NCBI GenBank assembly: GCA_047619465.1
Contig: JBLHJW010000011.1
Span: 1-27,946, forward strand
Reading direction: 5' to 3'
Length of the DNA: 27,946 bases
Source: CAYHDV01 sp047619465
GTDB taxonomy: Bacteria; Patescibacteriota; Minisyncoccia; Phycocordibacterales; CSBR16-119
Shown: positions 14,254 through 21,155 of the stretch, piece by piece
How the letters are laid out: the number at the start of each line of letters is the position of its first letter
How positions within the stretch are numbered: position 1 is the first letter of the stretch
Notes under the pieces: model-generated
Database searches by the model: none
What the model was told of the DNA's origin: nothing
Seen by the model: only the letters and a program-made list of their open reading frames with translations
Position numbers and translations under genes: made by a program

Positions 14254-14463
14254 TTATTTCTTTTTGTTTCCCATCTTTGAAAAAACGAAGATAAACAGTA
14301 TGTCTAGAATTGCCAATGAGTTAATTATCAGAATCGCAATGAACCAGAACCTGTGATTTGTCTTTGCGGCTTTCCACAGAGCATACCCTTTCCAGGGAAT
14401 TGTCCAAATCATTATTAATAGAAAGACCCAGTTATTTGATTGTAGAAATGTTTGTATATCCAT
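14254..14463 (-). CDS. DUF5652 family small membrane protein, 69 aa
   Basis: Two membrane helices are joined by a basic loop: WVFLLIMIWTIPWKGYALWKAAK, then RFWFIAILIINSLAILDILFIF. The WTIPWKG.ALWKAA motif followed by NSLAILDILFIF is the DUF5652 signature, common in CPR genomes and of unknown function. The start was set at MDIQTFLQ (14463); the longer frame to 14715 is the antisense of the divergent gene. The basic KMGNKKK tail is expected on the inside. Confidence 0.8.
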   Translation of the reverse strand: MDIQTFLQSNNWVFLLIMIWTIPWKGYALWKAAKTNHRFWFIAILIINSLAILDILFIFVFSKMGNKKK

Positions 14464-14512
14464 ATACTTAATATTACCAAAAATAAACTTAAAAGGAAAT
14501 TTATAAGGTATA

Positions 14513-14995
14513 ATGAAACCAATGAAAATAAACGATGCATTCTTTTCGTGGGAGGCCCACGAGGAAATACATATAGAAAGAGGAAATGACTGGTATTGGG
14601 GCCTAGGGCTTCTTGGTATTTTTGGTTCTGCCGGAGCATTCTTAGTTGGTAATTTTCTTTTTGGTATTTTTATAATTCTTTCTGCCGCTGTCCTCTTCCT
14701 TTTCTCTAAAAACAAAGAGGAGATAAAACTATTTCAAATTACAAACCAGGGTATCCAGCGAGGAGACACTCTCTACCCTTACAAGTCTGTGAAGTCTTTT
14801 TGGGTTGATACGGAAAATGAACAGGAGCCGGCTTTGGTTATACATACAAGTAGGATTTTTGACCCTGTTATAGCAATACCTATTTCTCTAGAAATTCCAA
14901 CTGAAGATCTTAGAATGTTTCTGAGAAACTTAATTCACGAAGAATACCTGCAGGAGCCTCGCTTCCACAAAATACTGGATAAAATTGGATTATAA
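14513..14995 (+). CDS. PH-like membrane protein, conserved hypothetical, 160 aa
   Basis: The N-terminal 30 residues (FSWEAHEEIHIERGNDWYW) are followed by two close membrane helices (WGLGLLGIFGSAGAFLVG, FLFGIFIILSAAVLFLF) and a beta-rich cytoplasmic domain (IKLFQITNQGIQRGDTLYPYKSVKSFWV...VIHTSR...IPISL) ending in a helix, the layout of bacterial PH-like proteins. Similar proteins with the same HxxxxxxDWYW start are, from memory, common in CPR genomes, but no function is known. The start could also be the ATG at 14522. It is divergent from the DUF5652 gene and ends in its own terminator. Confidence 0.7.
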   Translation: MKPMKINDAFFSWEAHEEIHIERGNDWYWGLGLLGIFGSAGAFLVGNFLFGIFIILSAAVLFLFSKNKEEIKLFQITNQGIQRGDTLYPYKSVKSFWVDTENEQEPALVIHTSRIFDPVIAIPISLEIPTEDLRMFLRNLIHEEYLQEPRFHKILDKIGL

Positions 14996-15000
14996 TAGAG

Positions 15001-15022
15001 CACCATTGACATGGTGTTTTTT
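15001..15022 (+). terminator. Terminator of the PH-like gene
   Basis: CACCAT-TGAC-ATGGTG followed by TTTTTT, 5 nt after the stop codon. Confidence 0.93.
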
Positions 15023-15058
15023 ATTTGTAATATTAAAGAAAATGTAAACCTAGAAAAA

Positions 15059-15358
15059 ATGAAAAATCCAAGACTTAGCAGAATCAGACATCTTTGTCTC
15101 ATGACAGGAATAACCTTCACCTATAAATTAGGGGAAATAAAGGAAAAAGGAAAGACCAAATATGTTCTGATCCCGGCCTTTAAGAACCATTTTGGAGAGG
15201 GAGAGTTTGAGATATTGGGGGAAATAATTCCAAAAAACAATTCTGATGTTGAAGGGTTGTTCAATCGAGATTTGGTATTTAAACTTGTTGGAGACCAAAA
15301 AACCAAGAACTACGTTGATGGATGTTTTGAAGACACACTATCTATGGGCAATGCCTAA
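15059..15358 (+). CDS. Hypothetical protein, 99 aa
   Basis: No family was recognised. It is soluble, with a basic start (MKNPRLSRIRHLC) and a strand-rich remainder (ITFTYKLGEIKEKGKTKYVLIPAFK, GEFEILGEIIP, DLVFKLVGD) ending in a short acidic tail; a small beta domain is possible. The start at 15059 was preferred because the earlier ATG at 15011 is inside the hairpin of the preceding terminator. A terminator follows directly. Confidence 0.6.
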   Translation: MKNPRLSRIRHLCLMTGITFTYKLGEIKEKGKTKYVLIPAFKNHFGEGEFEILGEIIPKNNSDVEGLFNRDLVFKLVGDQKTKNYVDGCFEDTLSMGNA

Positions 15359-15361
15359 AAC

Positions 15362-15390
15362 AAAAAGGCCACCGTTCGGTGGTCTTTTTT
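15362..15390 (+). terminator. Terminator of the 99-aa gene
   Basis: AAAAAGGCCACC-GTTC-GGTGGTCTTTTTT, 4 nt past the stop. Confidence 0.93.
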
Positions 15391-15417
15391 AATTTCTTTT
15401 TTTATTTAACTCTGCCT

Positions 15418-15452
15418 AAGTAAAAATGGTCGTAAACTCCTCATTTTTACTT
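15418..15452. repeat. Inverted repeat over the rpsT stop codon
   Basis: AAGTAAAAATG and CATTTTTACTT form 11-bp arms with a 13-base loop; the right arm contains the rpsT stop codon (15447-15449). There is no T run after it, so it is more likely an mRNA 3' protector than a standard terminator. Confidence 0.6.
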
Positions 15453-15710
15453 AACTTCTTTTGTTGTTCGAGATAGAAGTGATTTCTTTCTAGAAGCGGT
15501 ATTTGGTTTCAAGACCCCTCTTTTCTCCGCTTTATCAATTGCTTTGTAAGCATTTGGTAGAAGGTTCTTTGCTTCAGATATCTTCCCCTCTTTTACAAGG
15601 TCACTGATATCTTTTATTATAAGACGCATTGTCTTTCGACGACGGTCATTGAATAGTCTCTTTCTTTCTGAGACTCTAAGTGATTTTTTTGCTGATGCTG
15701 AAATTGGCAT
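15447..15710 (-). CDS. rpsT: 30S ribosomal protein S20, 87 aa
   Basis: S20 binds 16S rRNA in early 30S assembly. The sequence is a normal, very basic S20: SAKKSLRVSERKRLFNDRRRKTMR, then a helix SDLVKEGKISEAKNLLPNAYKAIDKAEKRGVLKPNTASRKKSLLSR. The length is typical. It is divergent from ruvA. The leader of about 50 nt contains an inverted repeat, GTTAAT...ATTAAC, which could matter for the translational control known for S20 in other bacteria; that is inference. Confidence 0.96.
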   Translation of the reverse strand: MPISASAKKSLRVSERKRLFNDRRRKTMRLIIKDISDLVKEGKISEAKNLLPNAYKAIDKAEKRGVLKPNTASRKKSLLSRTTKEVK

Positions 15711-15765
15711 ATATGTATAATTTATTTTTAGATGTTAATCGCGCGACACGTATTAACGAACAGGG

Positions 15766-15797
15766 ATTATACTACCAGAAGTTATCTCTCCTGGCAA
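15766..15797 (-). promoter_or_regulatory. Likely promoter of rpsT
   Basis: On the minus strand TTGCCA (15797-15792), 17 bp, TAGTAT overlapping TATAAT (15774-15766). It predicts a leader of about 50 nt. Confidence 0.5.
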
Positions 15798-15835
15798 CCA
15801 TTTAAAATTCATTATATTTGGTAGTATACATATAT

Positions 15836-16399
15836 ATGATTATGCGAATTGAAGGCCTCATAGTTCAAAAAACGGACTCTTATATAGTGGTAGACACAAA
15901 TGGCGTGGGATATAAGGTCCTTATCTCTCCTCAGACGTCTATATCTATCAAAGGAGACAATGCTTCTCTTTGGACACACATGGTTGTTAGAGAGAACTCT
16001 ATGGAGCTATTTGGGTTTCTGGAAAATAACGAACTATCATTCTTTGAGATGCTTATTGGAGTATCTGGTGTTGGACCACGAAGTGCTCTACTTATAACAG
16101 CTGTTGCTTCGATCAACACGCTCAAAAAAGCAATTGGATCAGGAGATATAAGCCATCTAACAAAGGTTTCTGGTATTGGCAAAAAAACCGCCGAGAAAGT
16201 GGTTATAGAACTTCGAGACAAGTTGGCAGATCTAGGCTTCTCTGATGAGGATGGCAGCCTGCGAGGAGAGTCTGATGTTTTGGAGGCACTTATCTCTCTG
16301 GGGTACTCCAACCAAGAAGCTAGAAATGCAATTCGTAATATTCCAAGCGAAGCAACAGACATTAATACAAAAATAAAAGAAGCCCTAAAACACTTGTAA
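15836..16399 (+). CDS. ruvA: Holliday junction branch migration protein RuvA, 187 aa
   Basis: RuvA tetramers bind Holliday junctions and load the RuvB motor. Three domains are visible: an N-terminal OB fold (MIMRIEGLIVQKTDSYIVVD), a helix-hairpin-helix region with GVSGVGPRSALLI and VSGIGKKTAEKVVIELRDKL (about 70-135), and the C-terminal RuvB-binding domain (DVLEALISLGYSNQEARNAI). The start MIMRIEG at 15836 aligns with the usual family start; a frame open from 15818 adds six unlikely residues. It is followed by mutM after 2 nt. Confidence 0.97.
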   Translation: MIMRIEGLIVQKTDSYIVVDTNGVGYKVLISPQTSISIKGDNASLWTHMVVRENSMELFGFLENNELSFFEMLIGVSGVGPRSALLITAVASINTLKKAIGSGDISHLTKVSGIGKKTAEKVVIELRDKLADLGFSDEDGSLRGESDVLEALISLGYSNQEARNAIRNIPSEATDINTKIKEALKHL

Positions 16400-16401
16400 C
16401 T

Positions 16402-17307
16402 ATGCCAGAACTTCCAGAAGTAGAAACAACTGTAAGAGGTCTCCAAAAGAAAATAGTAGGCAAAACTATTCAAAGTGTCTGGAGTAACTACCAGAAAAAA
16501 GACCACGTTAGAAAAGAAGAGATAAAAAACTTATCATTCTTTAATGGCTTTAAAAAAAAGATTGTTGGCTCAAAGATAGAAGCAGTAAAAAGAAGAGGCA
16601 AAAATATTCTAATTCATTTAGATAACGAGTTTGTAATTCTAACCCACATGAAAATGACAGGTCATTTTCTATTTGGAAAATACAAAAAAACAAAAGAAGC
16701 CTGGGAACCCTTAGACTTAAAGTCTGATCTTGGTAACAGTTTTAGCCGGCATGTACGGTTTGTACTAGAATTCACAGACAGTACGCACCTAGCTTTATCT
16801 GACGCCAGAAAGTTTGCCAAAATAACAATTGTATCAAAAAGCGACTTAGCTACAACGCCCCACCTAAACACTCTTGGTACAGAAATACTGAGTCCTTCTT
16901 TCACAAATAAAATAATGAAAGAAAAACTCCAAACGAAGTCTGCGTGGCCAATCAAAACAGCTCTCATGGAACAATCGCTATTTGTGGGAATAGGAAATAT
17001 TTATGCAGATGAATTATTATGGCTAGCGAGTGTTCATCCAGAGAGACTGGTTTCCAGTTTAGAAGACAAGGAATTTAACCTGATGTATAAAAATGTAAAA
17101 CCCCTTCTTCAAAAAGGAATAGCTTTGAAGGGCAACTCAACAAGTGACTACAGAACGGTAGACGGTACACCTGGAAAATTCCAAGAGCACCAAAAAGCCT
17201 ATCAGAATACAGGTCTTCCCTGCTCAAAAAGAGAATGTTCTGGTATTATACAAAGAGTAGTTGTGCGTGGTCGAAGCTCACATTATTGTTCAAAACATCA
17301 AAAATAA
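16402..17307 (+). CDS. mutM: Formamidopyrimidine-DNA glycosylase (Fpg/MutM), 301 aa
   Basis: The enzyme removes oxidised purines such as 8-oxoguanine and cuts the abasic site. The N-terminal catalytic segment MPELPEVETT (Pro2, Glu3), the lysine in RRGKNILIHL (Lys67) and the helix-two-turn-helix motif FVGIGNIYADELLW (about 194-207) are intact. The C-terminal zinc finger is unusual: C274-x4-C279 ... C296-x2-H299 instead of four cysteines with CX2C pairs. The damage-loop Arg in VRGRSSHYC is present. It forms an operon with ruvA and the 62-aa gene. Confidence 0.95.
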   Translation: MPELPEVETTVRGLQKKIVGKTIQSVWSNYQKKDHVRKEEIKNLSFFNGFKKKIVGSKIEAVKRRGKNILIHLDNEFVILTHMKMTGHFLFGKYKKTKEAWEPLDLKSDLGNSFSRHVRFVLEFTDSTHLALSDARKFAKITIVSKSDLATTPHLNTLGTEILSPSFTNKIMKEKLQTKSAWPIKTALMEQSLFVGIGNIYADELLWLASVHPERLVSSLEDKEFNLMYKNVKPLLQKGIALKGNSTSDYRTVDGTPGKFQEHQKAYQNTGLPCSKRECSGIIQRVVVRGRSSHYCSKHQK

Positions 17308-17309
17308 TT

Positions 17310-17498
17310 ATGTTTAACAGCCTTCCAGATGAACCACTTGGGATAATAAAGTTTATTCTTTCTTTTGGTATTATCGTTTACTTTATTTGGTTGTTTACAG
17401 GGGGTATGGATCGAGCAGAAAATAGAGAGGACCCATTCTTGAGAGAACCTGCCCCTTTAGACAGCGGTGAAACATATGGCCTAGGAGACACTCTTTAA
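17310..17498 (+). CDS. Small membrane protein, hypothetical, 62 aa
   Basis: No family was recognised. There is one hydrophobic helix at about residues 11-30 (IKFILSFGIIVYFIWLFTGG), then an acidic, proline-rich tail (ENREDPFLREPAPLDSGETYG). The start codon is 2 nt past the mutM stop, which supports a real third gene of the ruvA-mutM operon. The 3' end overlaps the convergent methyltransferase gene by 4 bp. Confidence 0.65.
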   Translation: MFNSLPDEPLGIIKFILSFGIIVYFIWLFTGGMDRAENREDPFLREPAPLDSGETYGLGDTL

Positions 17499-17962
17499 GA
17501 TTTGAAACGAAACAGGGCAACCCCGGCAGCCACAGAAACATTTAGAGATTCTTTATTTCCAGCCATTGGTATCTCTGCGATGACATCCACCAAACCTAAA
17601 ACCTCTCTAGAAAGGCCTTTTGTTTCTTCTCCTAGAACTAGGGCTGTTTTATCGAAATCTAACTGTTTAGATACTTTAATGTAGTCTTCGGAATTGTCAT
17701 GTTGCTCTAAAGCAACAATGTTGTAATTCTGAATCTTAAGTTTTGTAATGGCATCTTTTGTAGATTTAGCGTGTATCCAAGGAACAGTCTTTTCAGCACC
17801 AAGAGCGGTCTTTGCAATATCTGCTCTGTCTCGTCCAAAGCGGTCAACAGGGTCAGGTGTTACACCACAAAGATATATCTCAGACACCCCAACAGCATCG
17901 GCGGTTCTAAATATAGATCCGACATTGTATGTGCTTCTAATATTGTCTAAAATAAGAATCAT
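17495..17962 (-). CDS. TrmH/SpoU-family RNA 2'-O-methyltransferase, 155 aa
   Basis: SPOUT methyltransferases of this class methylate ribose in tRNA or rRNA. The three SpoU motifs are seen: NIRSTYNVGSIFRTADAVG (motif 1, with the catalytic Arg), ALVLGEETKGLSREVL (motif 2) and AEIPMAGNKESLNVSVAAGVALF (motif 3). There is no N-terminal extension, as in the TrmL-like short forms, but the exact target cannot be assigned. It overlaps the end of the 62-aa gene by 4 bp (convergent). Confidence 0.93.
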   Translation of the reverse strand: MILILDNIRSTYNVGSIFRTADAVGVSEIYLCGVTPDPVDRFGRDRADIAKTALGAEKTVPWIHAKSTKDAITKLKIQNYNIVALEQHDNSEDYIKVSKQLDFDKTALVLGEETKGLSREVLGLVDVIAEIPMAGNKESLNVSVAAGVALFRFKS

Positions 17963-17971
17963 AAGGCATAA

Positions 17972-18000
17972 TTGACTAGTGATTCCAAGTATGCTATTTT
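17972..18000 (+). promoter_or_regulatory. Likely promoter of tRNA-Lys
   Basis: TTGACT (17972-17977), 17 bp, TATTTT (17995-18000). It predicts a start about 11 nt before the tRNA. Confidence 0.6.
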
Positions 18001-18016
18001 CTTATAGTATTTGCAA

Positions 18017-18089
18017 CCACTCGTAACTCAGCTGGTAGAGTAGCTCCCTTTTAAGGAGAACGTCGTAGGTTCGAGCCCTACCGAGTGGA
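18017..18089 (+). tRNA. tRNA-Lys (TTT)
   Basis: Acceptor CCACTCG/CGAGTGG with discriminator A, D-stem ACTC/GAGT, anticodon loop CTTTTAA with anticodon TTT, T-arm GTAGG-TTCGAGC-CCTAC. The CCA end is not encoded. The lowest anticodon-stem pair is a G-A mismatch. Confidence 0.96.
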
Positions 18090-18097
18090 CATTCAGC

Positions 18098-18133
18098 AAA
18101 AGAGACCAATGCAACGCATTGGTCTCTTTTTTT
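18098..18133 (+). terminator. Terminator of tRNA-Lys
   Basis: A 15-bp perfect stem AAAAGAGACCAATGC with an AAC loop and a run of seven T. The 119 bp from here to ddl hold only an 8-bp inverted repeat (TATAAATT...AATTTATA, about 18153-18183). Confidence 0.95.
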
Positions 18134-18252
18134 CTAAAACTTTCAGTAGCGCTATAAATTAACTGGCTATTTAAAATTTATATAGAGCTATCTTTTCAAC
18201 AACAAAACCCGCGAGAGTGACTGAACCCAAGAAGAGTCAATGGAACGTTAGA

Positions 18253-19113
18253 CTATAGATTTTCAACCCAATCAACAATCAATTGACCGAGAATTAAATT
18301 TACAGCTTTAAGTTGCTTAATTATCAGTGAAGCCTCTGTCATGCCCGGAATTGTATTCACTTCAAGAAAATATACATACCCCTTACTATCAACAATAAAG
18401 TCAGACCGTGAAATATGTCTCAGACCCAATAATGTGTGGACTCTTAAAGCCACTTCTTTGAGTTTCTTATCTAAGTCACTTGAAATTTCCGCAGGACAAA
18501 TCTCTACTTGAGCATTATCTTTTGAATACTTTTCTTCAAAAGTTAAAAAAATATTTTTTCTTTTAATCTCTAGTACGGGCAAGGATCTTGTTCTTTTGTT
18601 TTCTTCTATTACACCGACAGTAAATTTCCTTCCTGAGATGTATTCCTCTATCATTTTTGATTCATTAGTTTCTGGAAGGTCACTCTTTTTATTTACAACA
18701 ATCACTCCAAGTGAAGAGCCTTCATTTTTTGTTTTTATAACGACAGGAAAAGACATCTCATCTTCCGATCTATAAATCCGTGGACACCGTAAGCCCTTCC
18801 TGGAAATAAGATCACTACATTTTGGTTTATCAAAAGCAATAATATGAGAGCTCGGTTTTGAGAATAAGTATCGAACACAAAGTTTGTCCATCTCATTTTG
18901 AACAAAACCATCTTCACCTCCAGCGCCATGAATGATTGGCATAACAACCTCATAGTTTTTTGCTTTCTTTATGAAAATATCCCACTGCTCTGGAAATAAA
19001 AAAGTATCTACATCATAAGATTTTGAAATTTCTTTTTCAATATTCTTTGCAGAATTAATTGATATCTCTCTCTCCTTGCCAGAGCCCCCAGTTATTATAG
19101 CTATCGCTTTCAT
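18253..19113 (-). CDS. ddl: D-alanine--D-alanine ligase, 286 aa
   Basis: The enzyme joins two D-alanines for peptidoglycan precursors in the cytoplasm, using ATP. The ATP-grasp features are present: GGSGKEREISINSAKNI at the N-terminus, PIIHGAGGEDGFVQNEM, the lysines and loop of FPVVIKTKNEGSSLGVIVV, and the metal-binding/catalytic end ISRSDFIVDSKGYVYFLEVNTIPGMTEAS. At 286 residues it is slightly short. It shows that this organism makes its own cell wall. It is divergent from the thioredoxin-like gene and stands alone. Confidence 0.94.
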   Translation of the reverse strand: MKAIAIITGGSGKEREISINSAKNIEKEISKSYDVDTFLFPEQWDIFIKKAKNYEVVMPIIHGAGGEDGFVQNEMDKLCVRYLFSKPSSHIIAFDKPKCSDLISRKGLRCPRIYRSEDEMSFPVVIKTKNEGSSLGVIVVNKKSDLPETNESKMIEEYISGRKFTVGVIEENKRTRSLPVLEIKRKNIFLTFEEKYSKDNAQVEICPAEISSDLDKKLKEVALRVHTLLGLRHISRSDFIVDSKGYVYFLEVNTIPGMTEASLIIKQLKAVNLILGQLIVDWVENL

Positions 19114-19142
19114 CAGACTAATATAACAAAAAACCAGACTCC

Positions 19143-19171
19143 TTGCTCCTCCCCACTCGCTCCACTATAAT
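19143..19171 (+). promoter_or_regulatory. Likely promoter of the thioredoxin-like/dsbB operon
   Basis: TTGCTC (19143-19148), 17 bp, TATAAT (19166-19171), 28 nt before the start codon. Confidence 0.55.
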
Positions 19172-19199
19172 AAGCCTATATTAATTTAATAAAAAATTT

Positions 19200-19577
19200 A
19201 TGTCAAAAAATACAATAATTTCAATTTTTATAATCGTTGCAGCCCTCGGCGTAGTTCTTTTTCTTGTAAACAAAGAGGATCAAAAACCAGGTCAGTACGA
19301 CGAGTTTGCAAGTTGCCTTGCAGAAGAAACAACTTACTATGGTGCCTTTTGGTGTTCTAACTGTCAGAATCAAGAAGCGCTCTTTGGAAGAAAGTCCAAG
19401 GCCAAACTAAACTATGTTGAATGTTCAACTCCTGATGGTCAAGGGCAAACTGATGTGTGTATCGAGGCTGGAATTGAAAGTTATCCAACATGGGAGTTTT
19501 CTGATGGAGAAAGACTTATGGGGGTCACTCAACTAGAAACTCTTGCAGAAAAAACTTCTTGCGAATTACCCTCTTAA
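19200..19577 (+). CDS. Membrane-anchored thioredoxin-like protein, 125 aa
   Basis: A signal anchor (about 5-23, IISIFIIVAALGVVLFLV) is followed by a short thioredoxin fold with the active site GAFWCSNCQNQ (C52, C55) and the cis-Pro segment ESYPTWEF. Extra cysteines are in FASCLAEE, VECSTP, DVCIEAG and TSCELPS. It is probably an extracytoplasmic thiol oxidase that acts on exported proteins. The next gene, 6 nt downstream, is a DsbB-type reoxidase, so the pair most likely works as donor and recharging enzyme. The VKOR at 1603 could also serve it. Confidence 0.85.
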   Translation: MSKNTIISIFIIVAALGVVLFLVNKEDQKPGQYDEFASCLAEETTYYGAFWCSNCQNQEALFGRKSKAKLNYVECSTPDGQGQTDVCIEAGIESYPTWEFSDGERLMGVTQLETLAEKTSCELPS

Positions 19578-19583
19578 TTAATC

Positions 19584-20093
19584 ATGTTTGTTAATTTAAT
19601 TTTCGCAATTGGAACATTTGTTCTACAAATATTTGTAGTTGTACTTTTAATAAACCTGTTTTTCAAAAATGAAAAACTTACAGGTTTTATAAGTAGCAAT
19701 TTTTCAAAACTTGGTTTTGGAATTAGTGCCATAGCTGTTTCGGTGAGTCTCACATACTCTATCGTACTTGGATATGCTCCTTGCCTGCTATGTTGGTGGG
19801 CGCGAATATTTTTTTTTCCTCAGCTTATAATCTTTGCTGTTGCCTGGCTCAAGCAGAAAAATGTCGGACTAGAAGTTTTGATACTTTCTGTTTTTGGAAT
19901 TGCTGTTACTGCATACCACACATACATAGACTTTGGAGGAGGCGCACTTGTCTCTTGTGAGACTGGTGGAGTGTCTTGTCTACAGAGGTACGTGTTTGAG
20001 TTTGGATATATCACAATTCCAGTAATGGCTCTTACGGGCTTTGTATTGATCGCACTTTTAGCAATCTACAAGTTAAAAAAGATTAAAAAATAA
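19584..20093 (+). CDS. DsbB/BdbC-type disulfide bond formation protein, 169 aa
   Basis: DsbB-type proteins pass electrons from thiol oxidases to quinone. The first loop has the CxxC of GYAPCLLCWWARIFFFPQ (C67, C70) with the following Trp/Arg of the family, and the second loop has the paired C125 and C132 in SCETGGVSC. There are five membrane segments rather than four, with an extra one at the N-terminus (residues 3-26). The basic YKLKKIKK tail is expected inside. It sits 6 nt behind the thioredoxin-like gene and is followed by a terminator. Confidence 0.9.
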   Translation: MFVNLIFAIGTFVLQIFVVVLLINLFFKNEKLTGFISSNFSKLGFGISAIAVSVSLTYSIVLGYAPCLLCWWARIFFFPQLIIFAVAWLKQKNVGLEVLILSVFGIAVTAYHTYIDFGGGALVSCETGGVSCLQRYVFEFGYITIPVMALTGFVLIALLAIYKLKKIKK

Positions 20094-20114
20094 AAATATC
20101 CATAGTAATCCCCA

Positions 20115-20136
20115 GGGCGCCGTTTGGCGTCTTTTG
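20115..20136 (+). terminator. Terminator of the thioredoxin-like/dsbB operon
   Basis: GGCGCC-GTTT-GGCGTC followed by TTTTGG, 22 nt past the stop. Its right arm contains the -35 hexamer of the next promoter. Confidence 0.7.
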
Positions 20137-20152
20137 GTTTGGGCGCTATAAT
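20124..20152 (+). promoter_or_regulatory. Promoter of the candidate ncRNA
   Basis: TTGGCG (20124-20129), 17 bp, perfect TATAAT (20147-20152). No coding gene follows on this strand. Confidence 0.6.
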
Positions 20153-20158
20153 ATTTTA

Positions 20159-20434
20159 CAAGGAAGCACACAAAGCTAACGACCTTAAGTAATGCGAAAG
20201 CAAACAATTTTAATCCTTAGCGCTGGCTTCAATAGAACATTCAAGGTCAAAGATTTAATTTATCACATACAGTTCTTTCTACAATTTAAAGCAAACACTC
20301 CTTAGTTTATAAAAATATTTTAGCAATCCTTATGATTGCCTGTCAGTGTAGTGAGCGAACGCCACTGGGAAAACAATCCTAAAACATTTCTATAAACCAT
20401 ACAAAAAGTCGAAACAGTCGTTTCGGCTTTTTCT
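20159..20434 (+). ncRNA. Candidate structured non-coding RNA, about 275 nt
   Basis: This is the only gene-free stretch over 300 bp in the window (20094-20448). It has a good promoter at one end and a terminator hairpin at the other. In between, GACCTT (20181) can pair with AAGGTC, TGC-GAAA-GCA forms a GNRA-capped hairpin, and 20305-20323 pairs with 20379-20397 over 17 of 19 positions, enclosing CAATC-CTTAT-GATTG and a CAGTG/CACTG hairpin. I could not match it to 6S RNA, tmRNA, RNase P or SRP RNA. The terminator also fits the convergent holA gene, so the 3' end is not independent evidence. Confidence 0.5.
20403..20434. terminator. Bidirectional terminator between the ncRNA candidate and holA
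   Basis: A 13-bp stem AAAAAGTCGAAAC-AGTC-GTTTCGGCTTTTT with A and T runs on both sides. Confidence 0.85.
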
Positions 20435-20448
20435 TTTACTTTATTAAT

Positions 20449-21153
20449 TTAAGAAAGAATAAGTTTTTCTATTCTTTCCATTCCATCTTTTTCAAAACGA
20501 GCCTCTTGAAACAAGTTTATTAAACTAAACATTTTTGTCCTCAAATCTTTGAGTGAATACCTGTTTATGTTTTTTTGAGCTTTAGAAAAAACAAAAGGTT
20601 TCATCCCAAGATCTGCCGCTGATGATTTCCCTGATACAAGTGTTAGAGTTTTATACTGCCAAAACAAAAGATTTATAATTTCTTCTGCTGCGACACCTGC
20701 CTTCTGCGCCTCTTGCAACAACAACCAACTTCTTTTTTTATCCTGGGAGATTATAGATTCTATAAGCGGAAAGATATTGTATCTTTTAGACTGTGAATTT
20801 TTATCCTTTTTATGTTCAGATATTTTTTCAAAAGAACTCTTAAATGAAGGTAGGTCTTTTTTCAAAAACTCAGACTCAACAAAAATAATAGGTGTTTCTG
20901 TCTCCTTAATTTCCTTACTTTTTGTTTCAAGAAAAGTTTTAATTTCTACAGAAGATAAACAATGAGTTAAAACTAACAAGTTCTTTTCTCCAAATAAGTT
21001 TGGTGAAGATATATTGTTTAGAAATAGAAGCTCGTCAAATCCTGCGTCGCTTATTTCAAGTTTTTTAAACCCTTTATTTAAAAATAACTCAGAAATAGAT
21101 TTAACTTCTTTCTGTCTTTCTTCGGTATTGTTTCCATATATTAGATATTTCAT
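20449..21153 (-). CDS. holA: DNA polymerase III delta subunit-like protein, 234 aa
   Basis: HolA is the clamp-loader subunit that opens the sliding clamp. The C-terminal half fits the family: FPLIESIISQDKKRSWLLLQEAQKAGVAAEEIINLLFWQYKTL, then a collar domain with LGMKPFVFSKAQKNINRYSLKDLRTKMFSLINL. The N-terminal half (YLIYGNNTEERQKEV, FGEKNLLVL, TPIIFVESEFLKKDLPSF) is strongly shortened and lacks typical motifs; usual delta is about 330 residues. The start was set at MKYLIYG (21153), 2 nt past the preceding stop; an earlier ATG at 21165 overlaps the upstream gene. It is the last gene of the tsaE-polA operon. Confidence 0.75.
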   Translation of the reverse strand: MKYLIYGNNTEERQKEVKSISELFLNKGFKKLEISDAGFDELLFLNNISSPNLFGEKNLLVLTHCLSSVEIKTFLETKSKEIKETETPIIFVESEFLKKDLPSFKSSFEKISEHKKDKNSQSKRYNIFPLIESIISQDKKRSWLLLQEAQKAGVAAEEIINLLFWQYKTLTLVSGKSSAADLGMKPFVFSKAQKNINRYSLKDLRTKMFSLINLFQEARFEKDGMERIEKLILS

Positions 21154-21155
21154 AT

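Noticed and set aside
13171..20359. Shared 10-mer AGTGAGCGAA at 13171-13180 and 20350-20359
   Set aside because: Ten bases are too few in 28 kb and the flanks do not align; no link between the two regions can be claimed.
20159..20434. 6S RNA, tmRNA, RNase P or SRP RNA
   Set aside because: No tRNA-like ends, no GAGGAAAGTCC-type RNase P core, no SRP GGAAG-loop hairpin and no clear 6S central bubble could be found by eye; left as unassigned.
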